Origin: Gymnopilus junonius
Taxonomy: Eukaryota > Basidiomycota > Agaricomycetes > Agaricales > Galerinaceae
Assembly (NCBI GenBank): GCA_015501075.1
Contig: JADNYJ010000116.1
Span: forward strand, 1 to 64,000
Reading direction: 5' to 3'
Length of the DNA stretch: 64,000 nt
Each line of letters starts with the position of its first letter. Position 1 is the stretch's first letter. This document shows, one piece after another, positions 23,134-34,900 of this stretch. The notes under the pieces are model-generated. The model was not told where the DNA came from. It made no database searches and saw only the letters and a list, made by a program, of their open reading frames with translations. Position numbers and translations under genes: made by a program.

Positions 23134-24290
23134 ATGAGTGAGTATGCATTATTTTTCGTTAAGGTGAACATTTCTCTAAATCCTTGCGCTGATACATTCT
23201 TCTAGCCCTCAGTCACTTTGACCTCGATTGTAAAAGAGAACCCGTGAGTCTTCCAGTTGCACGTTCGTTCGCACATACTTATAACTCAAAAACGATTCTG
23301 TCATTTTATTTCCATTTTCTAATCTTTCTCAGTTTCATCAATTGACGCGAATACTGGGCCTGTCGATCAAGCATGTAGCCGCCCAACAACTCAAGGTAAA
23401 CTTCGAGTCATTCTTAATCTACAATATGGCGTAACTTACCTTTTCGCAATCGATGTGTTGAATAGAGTATTCTTAAAAAGTTGGCATCCCAAGAATTTGA
23501 CGATGATTTTACCCAGGGGAACAACCCGGGGCTATTAAGAGGATACGAGAGAAGGTACTCCCATTTTAGTTTCTCTTATTTCCTTATATATTGATTGCCC
23601 TCTGCAGCTCGTAGATCAACTTCCCCGTATCTTTTCTACTGAAGACAAAGATGAGCGAGAAAAGACTGTACTGCGCCATTCGCGCTGCATCCCGCTTTCA
23701 CTGTGAAAGGAGGCGGATAATTGGCAAGACAACCGGAATACGCAAGTTGGGAAGATGTGTTATCGGCAGCCCATCACAAGGGTTGGAGAAGATGAAAAGT
23801 CATGTTAACGAACTGCCTAGTTCAGATGCAGACCCAAAATCAAAGGATGGATGCCTGCAAATGGTAGTCTATCTACATTTTCTTACTTTGTTGATGTTGA
23901 CGCTCTCAGTAGGGAGAAAAACTCTTTTTCCTCTGAAGGAGAATGGGGAGAAGGTGAAGGATCCTAGTATTTCCTGCCTCGAAGGCTTTCCAAGGGTTCT
24001 CCACGACTCGTCCGAGCCATCAGCATTAGCTTGTCGCCCTCCCTTACCCATGCGGTCCGTAGGAGGCCAAATCTCGAGTCTAAACTTCAACCATCGACCC
24101 CTTCACTTTAATTCTACCTCGGCAGCATCCAATGCCAGCCCCTCTACACAACAGGCTTTTGTCTTCACTTCATCTCAGATGGCTAATTCAGTAGGCAGGT
24201 ATAACGACGTTGGTGATGCTAGGTTTCAATTCAGTCAAGTGCCTATCAATAGTCGAGTGATTGAAAGTGCGCAAAAAGCAAGCTCGAATT
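23134..24290 (+). pseudogene. Orphan family A, copy 3, 3' end replaced
   Basis: Short exons from ATG 23134 separated by GT-AG introns translate to HFDLDCKREP, FHQLTRILGLSIKHVAAQQL and a helical exon ending LLRGYERR. After the next acceptor (about 23607) the frame changes near 23650, then continues RLYCAIRAASRFHCERRR, equivalent to the basic region of copy 2. The family motif EGFPRVLHDS...RPPLPMR is at about 23980-24055. At 24291 the sequence jumps into the mannanase coding region, so the family's conserved C terminus is missing. Broken copy. Confidence 0.5.
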
Positions 24291-24991
24291 CAACTGGATA
24301 TCCGAAATCTCTGCTTACATCAAATCAATCGACTCCAACCACCTCGTTGCTGTCGGTGATGAGGGATTCTTCAATGAGCCCACTGCTGCTACATACCCAT
24401 ACCAGTGCGTCGAGGAATTGTCTCATGTTTTTAGCCTGAGCTCACATCTGGTATTTGGAATGATAGAGGTTCTGAGGGTGTTGACTTCGTCGCAAACCTT
24501 GCGGTGTCCCCATTGACTTCGGTACTTTCCACGTAAGATTTCCTCCACACAAATGAACAGCATTATAAACCTGACGACCTTTTTCTCTCGCCACAGAGCT
24601 ACCCCGACAGCTTAGGTTTGACTGGCCAAGAAGGCTCATGGGGCAGCCAATGGATCATCGACCACCAAACCGCCCAAGCCAATGCCAAGAAACCTGTTAT
24701 TATGGAAGAATTCGGTGTGACGAGCAACCAGTCGGCGGTGTACACTGCGTGGTGGAACACGGTTATCAGCTCTGGTTTGACTGGAAATCTTATCTGGCAA
24801 GCTGGGTCGCATCTTTCCAGGTAGGCATTGTCTTGGTCTATTGCAGCTGCGACCGCGGAGCTGGCTGACTATACATCTCGGTTGCTGTTCATAGTGGCGA
24901 TACACCCAACGATGGCTACGCTATCTACCCCGACGGTCCAGTATACCCAATCCTGACGTCTCATGCTGCAGCTTTGAAGGCTCGCGGGTGA
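24291..24991 (+). pseudogene. Truncated 3' duplicate of the GH5 mannanase
   Basis: Collinear with about 17895-18590 of the intact gene, including its introns, at roughly 90 per cent identity by eye, through the nucleophile MEEFGV and to a TGA at 24989-24991. It lacks the signal peptide, CBM1, linker and the acid/base Glu exon. A one-base loss (GTGTCCCC where the parent has GTGTCCACC, about 24508) also breaks the frame. It cannot make an active enzyme. Retained introns show a DNA-level duplication, not retroposition. Confidence 0.88.
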
Positions 24992-25618
24992 AGATGCCTA
25001 GGAAAATATGTATTGAGGGATGGATTGATTGTAAGAGGGTATGCACTCGGGTAGTCCAAAAATTGAGCACTGTTGAAGTATTGGAAAAAAAAAACATGAT
25101 GACGTGTAGTGACAAATGGAATATGTACACGAAAGCAAAGCAAAGAAAGCATTGCAGCGGGTATTAAGCATGATGATTTTGATGGTAATTTTGATAGTGA
25201 TAGTGATGGTAAAGGATAGGGAATGATGGCAAGAAAGCAAAAGCAAAGCAGGGTGAAGAGCTTTTATGATACAGTGAGTCGAACGAAAAAATATTGGAAC
25301 ACAGGTTAGTAGGTGAGGTGAATGGACCTGCTGCAGGATTTGAGCATGAGCCATACGCTTCGCAGACCAGATTGTTAGGACCTCTTCTATCGACAGCGAC
25401 GAAATGGGACACGTCACTCGTGCGGCCTCCTGAGTAAAGCACACAGAAGGCGGTGAAAGGGTCCGAGGCGAAGGGCCATCCACAAACGAAGGCGGCATCT
25501 GAATGCAGAGGGATAGTCAGAAGGAGCGTGGTCTTCATCCAAGCCAGACTGACCCAAAGACAAATCCGAAAGGGTATAAGTGTCGAGGTTGACGTTGAGG
25601 TGACCACAGGCGATTGTC
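24992..25618. other. Intergenic
   Basis: Convergent 3' flanks. A minus-strand open frame (24998-25607) has a low-complexity His/Tyr/Asn tail from an AT-rich simple repeat near 25170-25210 and no coding support. Confidence 0.4.
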
Positions 25619-26915
25619 CTATAAAATTTCTATGATTTCCACAAGATCGTCGTCGTCGTCGTGGATTTCAGGTTTGAATGAATCAGACCATACCGGGACT
25701 TTACTAGCCCACTCAATGACAAGACCGTCATCCCTGATTCAAAGCGATCCTCCTCGATCAGATGTTCCCTTGTTGAAAAAGAAAAACAGAGACAGACCTA
25801 GAAAACACCTTCGTCTTCTGCAACCCTAGCCTAGCCAATTCTTTATTCTTCTCCAGGAAGAACGCCCGTCTACTCTCTCTGAAATTCGGATTAGACTTTT
25901 TACATCGCTCAGGGAACGGATAAAAGTTGCATGATTCGGTGATGAGCTTTCGTTCGGGCGGGGGAGGGGGCGAAAGTCGTTCTTGCTTCACGGGAGGTTG
26001 GGAAGAATGCTTTTGCGAAAACGTGGAAGGTGGAAGAAGGGTATTAAATTGTGCTTCCTCTTTTTTGACCATGATAGGGACTTCCAGCGGAATTGAAGTA
26101 CTGACTTCCAGCTTGATAGGCTGTACTCCTTCCTTCTTGACAAGGATAGGAACAGCGGACGGAACAGAAATTTGGGCTGGGTCCGCCTTTACCAGCGGAG
26201 GCGGCGGATTTCTTGAAGCTGCTGGTGGCTCTGCAAGGGATGGTGATGGTACGGATGACTTTTGTTCAGGTGAAGGCGGTCTTCCAGGCCCGCTTTCGGG
26301 AGCATGCTCTTGATGCCCTGAATGTTGTTGTTCTAATTTTCGACGTTTGAAACGAGGAGAAGTTGGCGTAAAACTTGGAAGTGGAGACCTTGGTCTCTGA
26401 ATTGCTTGATCATTAATTTGCGGCTGTCGATGACGAGGGCCTGTTGGCACAGAGATCATAGAAGAAGGGCCTACTGGAGGTGCGCGGCTCGTATTACCGT
26501 GCGTCGGTCGCTTGGCAGAATCATTTCCTGTCAAATGGGAATCTAAGGGAGGTCGACTGGTCCATCCAGAACCCCGAGGTCCAGAAGGAGGAGAAAATTT
26601 GTCTTCGGCACGTCTTTCTCTCCAGTTCGCGGGGGCACCACCGCGTCCTCTCCACGAAGAATAGCCCTGGAAGTGTTGTTGCGTAACTTGACCCCGTTGG
26701 CTCACATGTGCTCCCATACCACGAAATCCACGACCACGAAGCCCGCCTCTGGAATAGGCATTACTGCTCTGGATCACAGGAGGTGCAGTAGATTTAATAG
26801 TTGGTGGCAGTTTCCGCCCTCTCTTGTTGATCGCCTCATTTGGCTGAGAGTCCTCTGGGTGGATTGGGGGTGCCAGCGACGATGGGGTTGCGGTTCCATA
26901 TTCGCGCCTCAGCAT
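25619..26915 (-). CDS. RGG/proline-rich nuclear-type protein
   Basis: ATG at 26915; one long exon of about 370 codons, then a 64-bp intron (25797 down to 25734, GT-AG) and a last exon ending at TAG 25621-25619. Residues about 55-110 contain RGG-type repeats (GGLRGRGFRGMG, WRGRGG), typical of RNA-binding proteins. The middle is Pro/Ser-rich and disordered, with a basic cluster FKRRKLEQQ that could be a nuclear localisation signal. The C terminus is the most gene-like part: RRAFFLEKNKELARLGLQKT followed by DDGLVIEWASKVPVWSD and an acidic Asp run. I do not know the family; a role in RNA handling is inference from the RGG repeats. Confidence 0.75.
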
Positions 26916-29050
26916 CGTAATGAAATCTCGTTACAATATGGCTCCTACAACATTGGGTATCAATCGAGACAAAGATTTAGACGCGCAGAAAGCACCTTCA
27001 GCGGCGATGATGTGGTTGGTGGTTGAGTTGTAAATGCGATTTTCTCAGTTTCGGCCGGTAACAATCGGCCCGACACTCCGGTGCTAGAATTGCTGAAGGA
27101 TTCAGGATTTAGGAAGTACATAATCAGAGACTCAGAGTGATGTTTCCTAGAATTGTTTTATTACTCTAAAAACTCTGCCGAAACTTTTCATTGCCTCACC
27201 TCTCGAGTCTCAAATCTCGACGCGTCAACGTCAAACGGCACGCGCGACAGAGTCACGTGAATACCGAAATCGGTCACGTCTCATCACGCCGGGATTTTCA
27301 TTTTCCGAATTTCGACTCGTCACTTTGTCAACGCCAACTTGAACAACAGCAGCCTGCATCAACTTCTCCGCTTTTTTCTGGTTGCTCTACTATGCCCATC
27401 AGGTATTCATATTCAGTCGATTTCTTGTTCTTGGGTCGGTCTTCTGCAATGCCTTTAGCTAAATCACGTCAGCGAATCTTGTGGGCAAAGTGCACTACTT
27501 TCAGGGCTAGATCTTGAAGTCCATCGATGATCTCTGCACCCAAGATTTTTGCACTTGACCACAGCCTTAGGACGCACCAAAGGGCTCTTGGTTCGGTTTT
27601 TCTATTTCGTTAAAAGGACTTATACCGAGAACTGGTTTGCTCTTCGTCTCGAACCAAAAATCTAGAAAACCCGTTCACTTTGGCAGGGCACCGCCCAGCA
27701 CTGCCCTACTTATTGTCTTAGGATGTCATGCGGACCAAAGTTCAGAAAACAAGAGCCTCATGTCTGAGCACCGCAGCAGAGGAAGCCTTTCTTGGGTGAG
27801 GTATCTCTCAGGCTCAGCTTTTCTGACAGTTCTTGACAGACAAGGCTAGCACTTTTTAGGGACTTTTTTCGCAAGGATACCCTCATGACCGGCCTTGAGG
27901 CTGTCTCCCTTCCGATTATCACATTAGACAAGAGACCCACAAGATTGTGAAAAAACGGTTCAATATCGAGGAAATCTGGTCCGTATTGAGGTCGAAAAAG
28001 CAGTGCTTTGGCTGACATTTTCGGATTTCACAGTCAACTGACGAAAACCTGCTCAAAAGCGGTGGTCCTTATTCTCAGGAATGATGTGATTGGCATGTCA
28101 ACGGGTGTACTATGTACGTCTTTTAATAGCTTCCATCTCCGGGCAGTATATATCCCCTGCTGGCATTTTCATATCGCGTTTCCCCCTCTTCACAAGTCCG
28201 CAAAACGCTGACCTTTTACCGCCCAACACTGTTTCCCCTTCCCTTCACCTTGCAGATGCCGCCTCTGGCGACCTCGCCGTTCGTATTGACATTCCCATGA
28301 TGTTTTCCCGGTAGTTCAATGGTATCGATTTGGCTGGCAAAGTGGTTTGACGGTTGGCGTGAGTGTTGGCATGAGTGTTGTCCCCCTTCGACCTTGAGTC
28401 GCATTGTCGAGCGGTAAGATTTGAGTGGTCATTTTTCTGCACCTGCGAGGGCGTCGTCCTGCACACTTTACGACTGCTCTGTTCGAAACCAAGGCTTTTT
28501 GGGTGAGTCTATTATCCTCTGCTCATCTGTCTTATAAGAAATGATTTTTTCTTGAGCAGAGAATATATTAACACTTGCCGATGCCTGTCTGAGTCCCCCG
28601 ACAGTTCAGTGAAACTCGTCGACGATGTAGCTAGCCACCGGATAATCCGCGGGATGAAAACGTCTCACGTGTAGCGGGTCTGACCAAGCTGGTTTTAGTT
28701 CATCTCGATTATCATCCATTTTTATCTGACAGAGTTTTGGGCAAAATCTTTTAGAAATCTCAATAGCGCACCGCCTTATCTCGTTAACCCCCCCTTTACG
28801 AAATGGTTAACTCTCGTTTTTGGCAAGCCCGCACATTGGCAGATTTTAAAAAACATTATTTTTGAAGTAGCGTCCCCCCCGACAATTGAGAAACGTTCGG
28901 CGCGATGGAATTTAGTCCACCCTCTCTCTCATTCACCACCACCTTTCTCTCCCGCACGTCGCTTGCTCTTCGCTTCCTTTCCCGCCCTCCGCTTTCTTGC
29001 CTCTCTATTTTCGATTCTAGAAATGAATTGCATTACAATCCCTAACGCAG
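26916..29050. other. 2-kb gene-poor stretch
   Basis: Upstream of the RGG gene (minus) and the gene at 29 kb (plus). A tRNA-like box A (TAGTTCAATGGTA) occurs at about 28313-28325 without a matching box B at the right distance. 28920-29010 is a pyrimidine-rich tract such as precedes many fungal start sites. Confidence 0.4.
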
Positions 29051-29795
29051 TCCGGGCCTTTGGAGGTGGATTCTAAGTATAAACTTGAAAAGGTTGAGGC
29101 TTACGTTTCATTGGGAAAGGTGAACAAGAGCAATACACATCCTTCTCGCGTCTGGGATCCTGAAATGCCCTCAAATGTAAGACGAACTCGTTTCCTGGCG
29201 TACTACTTCAATTCATTGACCAAATTGCGGTTCTTCAAGACTTCAACGGCTGCTGTTCATGCGCCTCTCTCCGAGATCAGAGTTTGGCTTGGAGCCTCGG
29301 TACATCAGTAAGTGGCGAGCTGCGTCGAAAACCGCATTCCAACTGAAGAATAGGACCAAAATCAGACTCCGTGGCGTGGCGCCTCCGACGCCGCTGAACA
29401 CTTCGAGCACCAGTGCTGACCTTTCGCCCACAATCAGCATTTCATCGGCCAGTTCTGCAGGTTCGTCGATAAGGCCTTAGCAATCTACACCCACGCTACA
29501 TCGTTTTCTAGGGCAGCGTGGTTCTTCATCTGAAGATCCTTATAGTGCAACCTTACGACGCCGCAACACCCTAGATGTTCAGTCGAGCAATGCGTCATTC
29601 ACTTACCAGGGAGAAAGGGCGAACATCGTAACCCGGCCAATGCTGATTTTCGGAGAGAATATGGAGGCGCTGCAGAACCAGAGTGTCTCCCCTTCTTCTC
29701 TCGTTGATGAGGACCCATTTTGGCCTCATAGCAGACCATTACGATTTCTTTTCACTTCCACATTTTATATTTTGGAGGCCGTATGCAGGCCATAG
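29051..29795 (+). CDS. Unknown protein, partial model
   Basis: A frame-consistent chain: an exon after a good acceptor (CTAAC branch then CAG at 29050) reading SGPLEVDSKYKLEKVEAYVSLGK; a GT-AG intron at 29309-29354 with branch CTGAA; an exon of Thr/Ser-rich sequence; an intron ending in TTTTCTAG at 29512; and a last exon reading TLRRRNTLDVQSSNASF to TAG 29793-29795. The initiating ATG was not found; a first exon upstream of 29030 is implied. A hydrophobic stretch lies at the very C terminus. No known domain recognised. Confidence 0.4.
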
Positions 29796-30571
29796 AAGCA
29801 CTTCTTTCGCATTTTTCATTATCTTCGTTCAGTTCCTCATCATTCTGCACACAATTCACTATATACCCAGCATACACCTCGCATACATGTAAATTAATAT
29901 TACTCACAGTAGATTTCTTATTAGGGATCTGAGTAATGAAATACAAACATAATTACAAGCCAACGTTGCCATGGATGATGAAGTCACAATATCGAGAAAG
30001 AGGTCAGACAAAAGAGCACATTGGTACCACTTGCAGTGGATGCTGGTCGTTCCTGTAACGGAACCTCATCGATTACCTAACTACCTACTGCCAGAGGAGG
30101 TAGAAGCACTGCCATGTATAATGTGGAAAATGTGAAAGGTCAACTGGGTCGCGATGCTTCCTCATGCATCCATTGCCCGGTCCTTGGTGCCTGGGCGCTT
30201 GCTGGATTAAAGGCACTTCCTCTATCTCTAGAATGAGCTCTCACTATGATACCATTCAGAGATCAGGAAGACAAGAAGGACAGAAACAAGAGTTTCCTAG
30301 GTTTCGATGTCTCTTGACATTGACAGGCTTTGTGATATCGAGGCAATGCTTTACAAGCGCGTGACGGCTTCGAAGAACAAGCCATTTTATTTTAGGACCT
30401 TCATGGTTGCTCGCAGGTGTTTGACGCTGTGGGTCGAGCAAATACATTATATACAGATCGTTTCCTGTGTCTCCTCCTCAGATTTCCGTCTAAGCGTAAA
30501 CCTCACCTCAAACTTGACAAAGACACCCACCACTCAATTTCCAGTTTTCATAACCAACGACAGATTCTCCA
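29796..30571. other. No recognisable gene
   Basis: AT-rich flank, no supported ORF. Confidence 0.4.
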
Positions 30572-30601
30572 ATGAACATACTCTGGGCCGGGGTTATCAA
30601 C

Positions 30602-31657
30602 ATGTTTTCCCTAGCTTACAATATGTCGGCAAGTTTGTTGGTTTATCTTTTTTGTGAGCGTGCCATGCCAGCCACAGGCAACCTCATAAAGAAGCGAGAT
30701 CCATCTTCCGATATACGTGCCCTTGTAGTCTATATTGTCTACCTCCACCAGCCAGCAAAATCGAGGGCCCTTTTCGCCCATTTTTTCGATGGTGCAAATA
30801 CCTCTCATGAAAAAATCGTGCAGATGGGACTTCCACATTTTAGAAACTCGTGGTCCGCAGATGAGGCCACTGAGAGTAAAGAGTTCATAACTAAATGGGA
30901 GGGGTTCACTGAGGAATTAACCAAAGGGTGGGAGCACAATTTGAAATTGATTGGAATAGCGCTATCGTAAGTAACTAATATACTTCGAAAATACTTGTCT
31001 CACTGGAAAGATAGCGTTTGCACAGGGCTTCTGCAGATTTTTGGTCTGGATTTGGGAAATCTTCTGCACACCGTGTTGTCCCTTTTTTTATTCGTGGCCA
31101 GTTTTCTTTTTCAAGGGATGTTGGCAGAGCATTTCAGAGGGCACATGAGGAACGTTCGTAGGGCTGCGACATGGCGAACGGTACACTTTACTGTTGATTT
31201 TTCAAGCATAGAAAGCTGATCTTCTGAAACCAGTTACTATCCCCGGATATTCGCCTTGGAGTACTTTGGAATGATTGGGTCATGGTAAGCCTTCCTGACG
31301 TTTACGCGGTCTGGTGAGTAGTATTTCACTGCGTCGGAGACATTTCAATTGTAAACAACTTATTACAGGGGAGGAGTCTCCTTGTTCCTCCAGTTCGCTT
31401 TGTTGGCCACTACAGCAAGGAAAGGAGAACCAATTTCGAGCCCCGTGAATCCAGAAGTTTACAAAGTCTTCCTCTGCGTCTTCGTTCTATCTGGACTGTG
31501 GGCTTATTGGAGGACCTGGATGACATTGATGATAAGCAAGTGTGAGCTGGATAATAAATGGGACGAATGCAATACGCAACAAGTTGGAAACAATCCAGAA
31601 GGAAAAACCAGCCAATTTCAACTTAACCACAACATCCTCACGTTCCACTCAAGCTAA
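30602..31657 (+). CDS. Multi-TM protein, distant relative of the 13.9-kb gene
   Basis: Begins near MFSLAYNMSA (alternative start at 30572). A cytosolic segment (HPFRNSW-like region, then WEGFTEELTKGWEHNLKLIGIALS) leads into the first TM, the same pattern as WEAFIDSVMREWKTFNLISVLLLS at 14.27 kb. Introns: donor at 30968, acceptor GATAG at about 31015; donor at 31180; and one ending at 31371. Further TM segments are LLHTVLSLFLFVASFLF, GGVSLFLQFALL and VYKVFLCVFVLSGLWAY. The join near 31230 needs a one-base adjustment to keep YYPRIFALEYFGMIGSW in frame. Function unknown; the shared entry motif suggests a common agaricomycete membrane family (inference). Confidence 0.5.
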
Positions 31658-31921
31658 ATGCCTGCCATAGACTAGGGCATGATAATCAACACAGTGATCA
31701 TTATATCCTCTTGTCATTTTTTTTTCCAAATTTTCTTCCCAGTTAGTACATGATTATCAGAACAGGACTTTATCAGCGGAACTTTACTAGTATACCATTT
31801 CCGAATTCTGCTTCCTGGGTAAACATGGAGTGGAATAATAGCATCAGAGGACTTGCAACACAGTCAGATAATAAACAGTAGCAGTAGCAGTTGAGTAGCA
31901 GTGAAATGGAGCGATCTATAA

Positions 31922-34900
31922 TCTATAATATAATGAGAGCTCGATGACTAATAGCTGACTAATAGTACGTAAGCATTCCGCGCGACGACCGAAGCGAGGA
32001 GTTCTCAGGCTGGGCTTCCGAAGACCTCTGAACCAAACAAGCCCCACCAGCGCGAAAAATCCTCCCATGTCACGTCAATGGCGCGTCTTCGCGTCCCATT
32101 TTAGCTTCAAGAATCTCCCTCACACGCGTTTTCACGCGTCTTTGCCCATTTTTGGTGTTGAGACCCCACTATCTGCATTGGGTGAACTATTCTTGAGTTT
32201 TGGGTGGTTTTCCAACTGTTTTTCAAGGTGTTTTTGACTTTTTATGCTGTTTTTGGCCTTTCTGACCTCAGAAAAAAGCCTTTTTGTCCCCTTTTAGTAG
32301 GCACACTGGGCATAAATCATATCTACTGTTTTGCTAATACTTCTTTATAGGATTTTAGACTCCTTTTCTACTTGGATTGCCTTCTTCTGGCTTTGGTTCT
32401 CTCTTTGGCTTTGGTGGCTCCTCCTGAATTTTTTGATTGGGAATTGCCCAGTCTCTGAATCTGACTGTTACTATTGCACAAGGTCTTTGGAATAATTTGG
32501 TGATTAAGGTGAAGCCCAGTAAAGTCCTACCTCCCTGGCTTCTCTTTATGAGTGTTTGCCAATTGCTAAAGACCTTTGGTCTGGACCTCTTTCTGGGCAC
32601 AGTTTACAGGGAGATTGGCTGGCATTTGCCTCCCTTCTTTTTTAAAGAAGTTGCTCCATTATCAACTGTAGCTGTTTGCACTGAATTCCTATTTTCTTTT
32701 CATTCATTGGGTAGCACAATACCACCAGAATTGCAGCTTGGCATATTCCTGGCTTGGTTCTTTTTGCAGATATGTGAGTTTGATGTCTTTATAGCAATGG
32801 TAACAATTATTCTGAACTGATGTTCTTAGGCCTGAGGCTCCTCCAAACACTCCACAGTGGGAACATATTGCTATTCAGCAACTCAAGCATGCTGCATGTA
32901 CTTTGGATAGTCTGCATGTCCATCAGGTAGCCCATGCTGCTGTGAGGAATATTCCTCCTTTGCATTTTAATGTTCCCCAAGGTCCTCCTGCTGCTCCCCA
33001 AAACCCTCAAGATCCCTTTGGTCCTGTAAATGTCCCAGCAGTATTCAATGGTGTGCAATACAATCATCTCCCCCCTGCGCTGGCCCAACAAATGGCTGCA
33101 ATTCCTGCGATGCCAGCACCACTGCAAAGGCATCGTAGATGAAACCCTGCTCCATTTCCTGTAAGCCTTTCTATTTGAGCTTATTTACTATATTCTTATT
33201 TTTACTTTTCATTAGATGCTTCCTCCAGTTAATGCTGCTCCTCCGATTAATGCTGCTGCTGCTGCTCTGTTTCCTGTAAGTATTTGGTTGGCTTTAATAA
33301 GATATTCTGAGTCTCATTTTAACTTTAATTTTAGGTGATTCCTCCTCCAGTCAATGTCCCTGCCCCTGCCCCCAATCCTGCTCCTGCTCCTGCTCCACCT
33401 GCACCCCTTCCTCCAGCTCGCCAGCCCTTTGATATTTCATGGCCAGTTCACAACCTGGGACCCATGAATTTGATTTGTGCTCATTGTGGTGCTTTGCATT
33501 GGAAGGCTGAACGTCTAATGTCTTCTACTCAAAACAACCATAAGTTTGGAAAATGCTGCCTTCAGGGAAAGATTGAACTTCCACCACTCCATAATCCACT
33601 GCCAGAACTTGATCTACTCTTCAAAGGTCAGGATCCACGCTCAAAGGAGTTCCAGGACCATATCCGACAATACAATAATGCACTTGCCATGACTTCCACA
33701 GGTTGCCAAGTAGATAATAGGCTTAATCAACAAGGGGTGGTCCTTGGCTTTTCAAGCTCCATGGGAAACTTTCACATCATTCCGGTTCACTCATTGCCAA
33801 TGTTGGAATAAAACCCACATATTCCCAGTTATACATCTACGATCCAGAGGATGCTCTTAATTTTCGTATGAATCATGCTGCAAACCACAACCTCAGTCGT
33901 GGTGTTATGAACAAGCTTCAGGATGTCCTTCATCGAAATCATCCCGGAGTTCAGAAATACAAGCAGGCTTTTGAAATGACTCGGGATCTGGATCAATGTA
34001 AAATTGCCCTTCACTTTGACAAAGACTGTGACCGGCGCCGTTACAATCTTCCAACAGCAGCCTCCAATGAAATTGCTGTCATTGTTCCTGGAGATGGAGA
34101 GACCACAGGCTATCGAGACATTGTTCTTCACCGCCGAGATGCTCCTTTGGAAAATATCAATGAATGTAATCCTTGGTATCATGCTCTGCATTACATTTTG
34201 CTATTTGCTACTGGGCAACTTGGATGGCATCCCAACATACCCTATAATATGCCAGAGAATGATGCAGCAGCTCCAGAGAATCCTAATGAAGCTCCAGCTG
34301 ATCAGGATGGGTCAAAGCATAACCGTGTTTCAATGACGGAGTACTTTCGCTATTGGATTCACAAACGCCTTACTCAGACTTTGCATCTTTTCCATGGTCG
34401 AAAGCTCTTCCAAGAATATTTGGTGGACTGTTGGGCTCTTGCAGAACAGCTAAGGCTAAACTGGGTGTTTTTCAATCAGAAGACACTGAGGACAGAGACA
34501 GCCAATGGATTAACTGATGCAGTGGCTGCCAGATGAAAATGCAACTGGAGAAAACATCGGCCAGCATGTTATTCTTCCTTCATCCTTCCAGGGAAGTGCT
34601 CGGAACATGATTCAAAACTGTCAGGATGCTTTGGCTATCAATTGTTACTTTCAAGGTGCAGACCTTTTCATCACTGTCACCGCTGATCCCAACTGGCCAG
34701 AAATCAAGGCAGAACTGGAGCCTGGCCAGACATCTTCTGATCGTCCTGATTTAGTGGTCCGTGTTTTCCATGCAAAAGTACAACAGATTCTGAAGGATCT
34801 CTGTACCAATGGCATCATGGGAAAGGTCATCGGGCATGTTTATACCATTGAATTCCAGAATGAGGACTTCCTCATATGCACCTCATTATCTTCTGCACCA

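Noticed and set aside
27391..27517. Possible first exon (MPIR) with intron-like GTATTC...TTTAG
   Set aside because: Splicing leads at once to a stop codon in the frame available.
28305..28330. tRNA-like box A
   Set aside because: No box B at a proper distance and no cloverleaf.
32437..32820. Open frame upstream of the Helitron protein
   Set aside because: Composition looks like translated noncoding sequence and it does not match the RepHel N terminus.
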